This document shows, in pieces, positions 32,357 through 36,339 of a stretch of 36,339 nucleotides of DNA. The DNA comes from an uncultured Prevotellaceae bacterium. Its GTDB lineage: Bacteria; Bacteroidota; Bacteroidia; Bacteroidales; Bacteroidaceae. Position 1 is the stretch's first letter. Each line of letters opens with the position of its first letter. The DNA is taken from NCBI GenBank assembly GCA_947170495.1, contig CAMVUB010000022.1, forward strand, positions 1 through 36,339, written 5' to 3'. Below the pieces are notes generated by a model that had not been told where the DNA came from, ran no database searches, and worked only from the letters and a program-made list of their open reading frames with translations. A program made the position numbers and the translations under genes.

Positions 32357-35300
32357 TTATTTCACGAGCACTTTCTTGCCGTTCACGATGTTCACGCCGC
32401 GCTGCAGCTTGCTCATCTTCTGACCAGCGAGGTTGAAGATCTCACCATTGTCAATTGTCAACTTTCCATTGTCAATTGTCTTGATGCCATCAACAAGTTC
32501 ATCGAAGGACAGGGACTTAACATCACCACCACTGGGAACGTCCACGGTGAAGTAAGCGCGATAAGCACCTACGGTCACATCGCTGTCCACATTCCACAGT
32601 TGGTTGTTGCTAACCACCCATGCATTGCTGTTGGCATCGGTCAAAGCAACGCTTGTGAATGTACCGACATATGTAACAGTAGTAGTGGGGGTACCATCTT
32701 CCTTCGCGGTGCTACCAGCCGTTGTGGAAGCATTCACCTTCACATTGTTGAGCACTAAAGCGTAATCAGCAGATGATGCCTTCACCAAGCACGGTGTACC
32801 AGCAGTAACAGTTTCGCCTGCATCGACAAACGACATAGAAGCATTATCACCCGCAACCGTGATGGCGTCCAAAACTTTCACCTCTGCAAACGTGGATGTC
32901 GGGAAGTCGAAGGGCACGCACAGCGTGTTCCATTTCTCGTTTGAGAACGTGCGACCACCGAGGGTCAGCTCCTGGAAGAATGTATTGTTTGCTACCGTTC
33001 CAGAAGAAAGCGTTGTCTCTGCGGCGTCAGCCTTCACGAGGCTGACGTCTGTATAAACCATATTATATGTGGCATTCATGCTCAAGATGTAGTTGCCTGC
33101 CGCACCAGTCTTGAAATACATCGTCCAAGTATTCATCGCTGTCTTGTAATTGGTGTTTGTTCCCGGCAGTTCTGTAGCCGCTAAACCATCTTCAGCATTA
33201 AGAACAGAGATTGTTGGAACAGACCAGCTATCCCAAGCGCCATACTTAAATGTCAGCTTGTAGAGTTGGTTACCTACCAGAGGCATCGTGTAAACGCCTG
33301 TATTACCATAAGTGATAGTTCCTGTATTAGGACGCCAGCCCTTACCTGTCTTTGAAATGCTGCTACTGGAATTGATATCATCCACCTTAGCAGCCCAACC
33401 TGTGCTCGACCAAGCAGTCGGAGTCCAACCGCCTTCGGAGAAGTCTTGGTTGTAAATAGCATCCACATCGCCAGAGTTCGCAGTCCAGGAGGCATTAGTG
33501 ATAGCCGTAGTCAAGGCGTTGATTTCGTCCTTTGCGTTATTTATGGATGGATTAACGGCGTTACCTTTTGCAATATATGTAAGGGCTTCAGCATTAGTGT
33601 ATGGCGCATATTGACCATCCTCGAAACCAAGTGTATGAGCTGCTGCAGTAATAGCGTCACTTAATGCTGTGTAATCGGAAGCTTCGGCTGCAGTAGCATC
33701 TATTCTTACAAGACGGAAGTCACCAATAGAGAACCACTCGTGAACCGTAGAAGAAGTTGCTGTAACAAGAATCTCTACATCACTGCCATCAGCAGTAAAT
33801 TCAACAGAGGCATCGCCCCATCCACGGTTGAAGACGTTGCCGGAACTGCCAACATGAGGAAGTTCAACACTTTCGCCACCGACTCCCATCGTCAAGGTTG
33901 TGTTGGTCGCAGCGCGTCCCTTGGCAGTCAGGAGATACGTACCAGCAGGAAGAGTAATGGTCTGACGCATGGTTGTGGTCCAAGAAGAACCATTCCAGTT
34001 GCCACCATCAAAGTACCAATGAGAAGTGCTACCTGAAGCGTCTGTCCAAGGCTCGTTGTTCTTAGGATCATTTTTAGTTCCCTCCCAAGTCCATCCATTG
34101 TTCGCATTCATTGCATCGGGGTTAGCAATAGCACTTGTGCGGTTTATAGGACATGCAACACCCTCTGCCAGAGCGTGGCTCTCGTAGTATGCACGGATGT
34201 CGGTTGTCATTGATGCCACCTTAGCGTCAGCATCACTGGCACTTGTAGCAACGGCGGTCTTAAATGCGGATGCGCTGGTGGAGGCGTATGCCAAATTAGG
34301 CACAGCAGCCTGTGCATCAATCAGAGCCTGATAGTGAGGCGCGGCGTTAATCAGAGCATTGGTTGCACTTGTCAAATTGGCGGCAGCTGTATTGTAACCT
34401 TCGGTGGTCGTAGGTTCGTCAGCATTGATGTAACCAATAAGAGTTTCACGCTCTGAACCTGTAACAACGTTGTAGCTTGCATTATCTCTTGCTGCAATAG
34501 CTGTTGTCTTTGCGTCGTCATATGCATCCTTCGGAGTAGCAGGACGGAAAGCACCATCCGCTGTGTACTTAGCAGAGCTTACGCCGGTAATAGGCTGTGC
34601 TTCCATCTCGGCAAGGGCAATCCACTCAAGCTGAGTTAGAGCATCGGTATGGCTACCATTATTTGTGTTGGCAAACGTAAAATAGTAGGTAGTTGCTTCT
34701 TCTATCGTACTGGGGGTGGTGAAGGTTGTGTACCATACGCCTTTATATGCATATTGGTCATCACCGCTACTACCCTTTCTTCCCAATGTAAATTTACTGG
34801 ATGCTAATTCTATTCCACCTGCTGCTGCACCGATTCCGATATTAAAGTCGGCCCATCCATTACCTTGGTCAACCTGGCAGACAGATGCTTGATAAGTGCG
34901 ATTGGGCTTCAAACCAGTGATTGGCTGGCCAAAGTATTTTGAGTCGCCTTTACCACGCCAGCACATACGATATAGTGATCCTGATTGGTTGATGCGTACG
35001 CCTGAAGATCCTTCTTCACGATTTGACGTCCAAGGAGTACCAAATTTATATTTGTTATCTGCTAATTTATCTCCAACGGTACTAAAGTCACCATTCTGAA
35101 GTTTGTTATTAGCGCCACCTGCTGTTGCAATGGTGAAAATGTTTGGACTAAAGGCAGGAGTTCCTGCAGCAATAACACCGATAAAATCAGTACCCTCGTA
35201 AACATACACACTGCCGTCAGCCTTTGCAAAGCGAACTGTCGCATTTGTAGTGGGCGTATAGTTGATGCCAGCACCTGCGATAATGATAGGAGTGCCTATA

Positions 35301-36064
35301 GTACCTTCAACCTCCAGCGTGTAGTTACTTGCTGCGGGAATGAAATTGTCAAGGGAAATACTTTCGCCGACATCAGCGCGAAGTCCAAGACTGGGAGCAG
35401 TGTGACCTGCACCATCATATTCAACCTTTATGTTATCCAAGAAAAGGTGAACAGCACTGCCATTACCTCCATCCATGGCCAAACCGACAGAGAACTGACC
35501 TGTAGTTTCTGATGCGAGAGTAAATTCTACAACCTCAGTTGTCCAAGTTGCTGTAGTGGTAAATGCCTTATTTGAGCCATAATGAGTTGTACCACCGGAC
35601 TCTTTGAAACCGAAGTAATTGGCTTTAATCGTGCCAGAGGTCGTATTGTAATACTTAACAGTCACCGTATAATCACCTGCGGGCAGAGTTACGGCATCAG
35701 AAAGGTACTGAGCATCTGCTCCCCAAGTTGAAACAACACCTAAAGCCGTTTCATTTGCACCTCCATCAGGCTTCGAAGGAGCATTCTGTCCAGACACTTT
35801 AACAGAAGATCCGTATGTCACAGGACCGCCAGCATGTGCATCTCCAGCAGGATTCTGAGGAATCCAGCCGTTGATGGCAATAAGGCCGCTGACGCCGCCA
35901 TCAGCTACGTCTTTGTGATAGGTTTTGTACTCTGTTGTGATTGCAGCTGTACCCTCGAAGTTGGGGTTTGAGATGTACTGACTAGTTACATCAACCTTGT
36001 CAGCCCACAAACAGCCCGCTCCAGCTGTGAGCATAGTGAGGGCTAATAGTAGTTTTCTTTTCAT
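32357..36064 (-). CDS. Large secreted multi-domain protein with terminal sorting-like tail
   Basis: 1235 residues with a signal peptide (MKRKLLLALTMLTAGAGCLWA). Several beta-rich modules resemble carbohydrate-binding jelly rolls, each opening with a PNFEG or NNGWTWEG-like start and closing in DNIKVEY or FRLVRI (about 25-220, 310-480, 645-790 and 865-1030). Ala-rich helical spacers lie between them. Residues about 1040-1180 form a WNTLCVPFDF...GTPCLVK domain common in Prevotella surface proteins. The end, EIFNLAGQK...RGVNIVNGKKVLVK, almost matches the C10 protease tail. No catalytic domain is recognised. Five heptads encode IDNGKLTIDNG before the tail. Probably a surface or secreted glycan-binding protein. 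Confidence 0.85.
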   Translation of the reverse strand: MKRKLLLALTMLTAGAGCLWADKVDVTSQYISNPNFEGTAAITTEYKTYHKDVADGGVSGLIAINGWIPQNPAGDAHAGGPVTYGSSVKVSGQNAPSKPDGGANETALGVVSTWGADAQYLSDAVTLPAGDYTVTVKYYNTTSGTIKANYFGFKESGGTTHYGSNKAFTTTATWTTEVVEFTLASETTGQFSVGLAMDGGNGSAVHLFLDNIKVEYDGAGHTAPSLGLRADVGESISLDNFIPAASNYTLEVEGTIGTPIIIAGAGINYTPTTNATVRFAKADGSVYVYEGTDFIGVIAAGTPAFSPNIFTIATAGGANNKLQNGDFSTVGDKLADNKYKFGTPWTSNREEGSSGVRINQSGSLYRMCWRGKGDSKYFGQPITGLKPNRTYQASVCQVDQGNGWADFNIGIGAAAGGIELASSKFTLGRKGSSGDDQYAYKGVWYTTFTTPSTIEEATTYYFTFANTNNGSHTDALTQLEWIALAEMEAQPITGVSSAKYTADGAFRPATPKDAYDDAKTTAIAARDNASYNVVTGSERETLIGYINADEPTTTEGYNTAAANLTSATNALINAAPHYQALIDAQAAVPNLAYASTSASAFKTAVATSASDADAKVASMTTDIRAYYESHALAEGVACPINRTSAIANPDAMNANNGWTWEGTKNDPKNNEPWTDASGSTSHWYFDGGNWNGSSWTTTMRQTITLPAGTYLLTAKGRAATNTTLTMGVGGESVELPHVGSSGNVFNRGWGDASVEFTADGSDVEILVTATSSTVHEWFSIGDFRLVRIDATAAEASDYTALSDAITAAAHTLGFEDGQYAPYTNAEALTYIAKGNAVNPSINNAKDEINALTTAITNASWTANSGDVDAIYNQDFSEGGWTPTAWSSTGWAAKVDDINSSSSISKTGKGWRPNTGTITYGNTGVYTMPLVGNQLYKLTFKYGAWDSWSVPTISVLNAEDGLAATELPGTNTNYKTAMNTWTMYFKTGAAGNYILSMNATYNMVYTDVSLVKADAAETTLSSGTVANNTFFQELTLGGRTFSNEKWNTLCVPFDFPTSTFAEVKVLDAITVAGDNASMSFVDAGETVTAGTPCLVKASSADYALVLNNVKVNASTTAGSTAKEDGTPTTTVTYVGTFTSVALTDANSNAWVVSNNQLWNVDSDVTVGAYRAYFTVDVPSGGDVKSLSFDELVDGIKTIDNGKLTIDNGEIFNLAGQKMSKLQRGVNIVNGKKVLVK
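32446..32480. repeat. Heptad array inside the secreted protein gene (five units)
   Basis: On the coding strand the units are GACAATT, GACAATG, GAAAGTT, GACAATT, GACAATG. They encode the linker before the terminal tail. Confidence 0.85.
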
Positions 36065-36117
36065 TTGTTGATAAAGTTTGTTAGTTATTTTTGTTAGAGA
36101 TTATGCGTAAATCGGCG

Positions 36118-36149
36118 CAAATGTACGCAATATCATCTAATTGGCAAAA
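36118..36149 (-). promoter_or_regulatory. Promoter of the 1235-residue secreted protein
   Basis: On the minus strand a TTTTG (36145-36149), a 19-base spacer and TACATTTG (36118-36125) give a complete Bacteroidetes-type promoter. The leader to the ATG at 36064 is about 50 bases. Confidence 0.7.
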
Positions 36150-36226
36150 GATTTTGCAAGAAAAGATGCGAAATACCTTATAATTTATCGCGCAGGCGCG
36201 AGGGGAGGGAACTTAAATTTGATTTT

Positions 36227-36293
36227 TTTGAAACAAAAATTTTTACTTTAATATTCACATATAATTTTTGCTTTCATTTTGAGCGCAGCGACC
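36227..36293 (+). repeat. Dispersed 67-bp AT-rich repeat, copy B
   Basis: Begins TTTGAAACAAAAATTTTT and ends TTTTGAGCGCAGCGACC, the counterpart of copy A at 27360. The rest of the gap 36150-36339 shows no gene, only GGAACTTAA motifs at 36208 and 36331. Confidence 0.85.
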
Positions 36294-36339
36294 ATTGATA
36301 CACTGCGCCAGCCTTTGCGGTTGAAGAATAGGAACTTAA

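Overview
The window looks like a chromosomal segment of a Bacteroidales bacterium, most likely Prevotellaceae (Prevotella or a close relative). The evidence is: PorQ followed by cytidylate kinase and IspH; a TonB/ExbB/ExbD set with two ExbD proteins and an extra membrane protein; a DUF3822 protein near RsmD; a C10 peptidase with BspA-type leucine-rich repeats; two secreted proteins ending in almost the same short tail (NLAGQ...RGVNI...GKKVL(I/V)K); and repeated Bacteroidetes-type -7 boxes (TAnnTTTG) upstream of genes. There are no rRNA or tRNA genes, no CRISPR array and no transposase.

Layout. 1-4.8 kb: a very large secreted C10 cysteine protease (minus). 4.9-6.5 kb: a hemolysin-III/PAQR membrane protein, a short AraC-type regulator and L-rhamnose mutarotase. 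6.5-10.1 kb (minus): DUF2752 protein, membrane protein, GH20 hexosaminidase and an orphan ABC ATPase. 10.1-12.7 kb (minus): MtnN, LuxS (the two steps of SAH detoxification and AI-2 formation) and an AGCS amino-acid symporter. 12.9-17.3 kb: a TGS-domain nucleoside kinase (plus), then porQ-cmk-ispH (minus). 17.5-22.9 kb (plus): TonB, a prenyl diphosphate synthase, TatD, and exbB-hypothetical-exbD-exbD, which energise outer-membrane transport. 22.9-30.3 kb: RecD-like helicase, two conserved hypotheticals, DHFR copy 1, RsmD, DHFR copy 2, ThyA and an RsmF-like rRNA methyltransferase. 30.3-36.3 kb: a GH16 remnant, an AAA/DUF4143 ATPase, a repeat-rich gap, an unannotated 59-residue peptide gene and a 1235-residue secreted protein.

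The most unusual feature is not a gene but two families of dispersed short repeats. The first is tandem 7-bp units (CTCAACC, TTTAAAC/CTTAAAC, TTGATGA, GACAATT), found in at least a dozen intergenic gaps and also inside the coding regions of TatD, RsmD, an RsmF-like enzyme and a secreted protein. They also form the ends of the AGCS symporter and DHFR-2. In RsmD the insert is exactly twelve units (84 bp, 28 codons). The second is a GC-rich imperfect palindrome with an asymmetric flank (ACTCACCCCCGACCCC...). It occurs about seven times, and copies supply the N-terminus of IspH (and, if the ATG is used, DHFR-2) in the same reading frame (REG-type peptide) and the C-terminus of Cmk. Both DHFR copies are bordered by a palindrome on the 5' side and heptads on the 3' side, suggesting the repeats helped rearrange the locus.

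All functional calls rest on reading motifs by eye; no database search was run.
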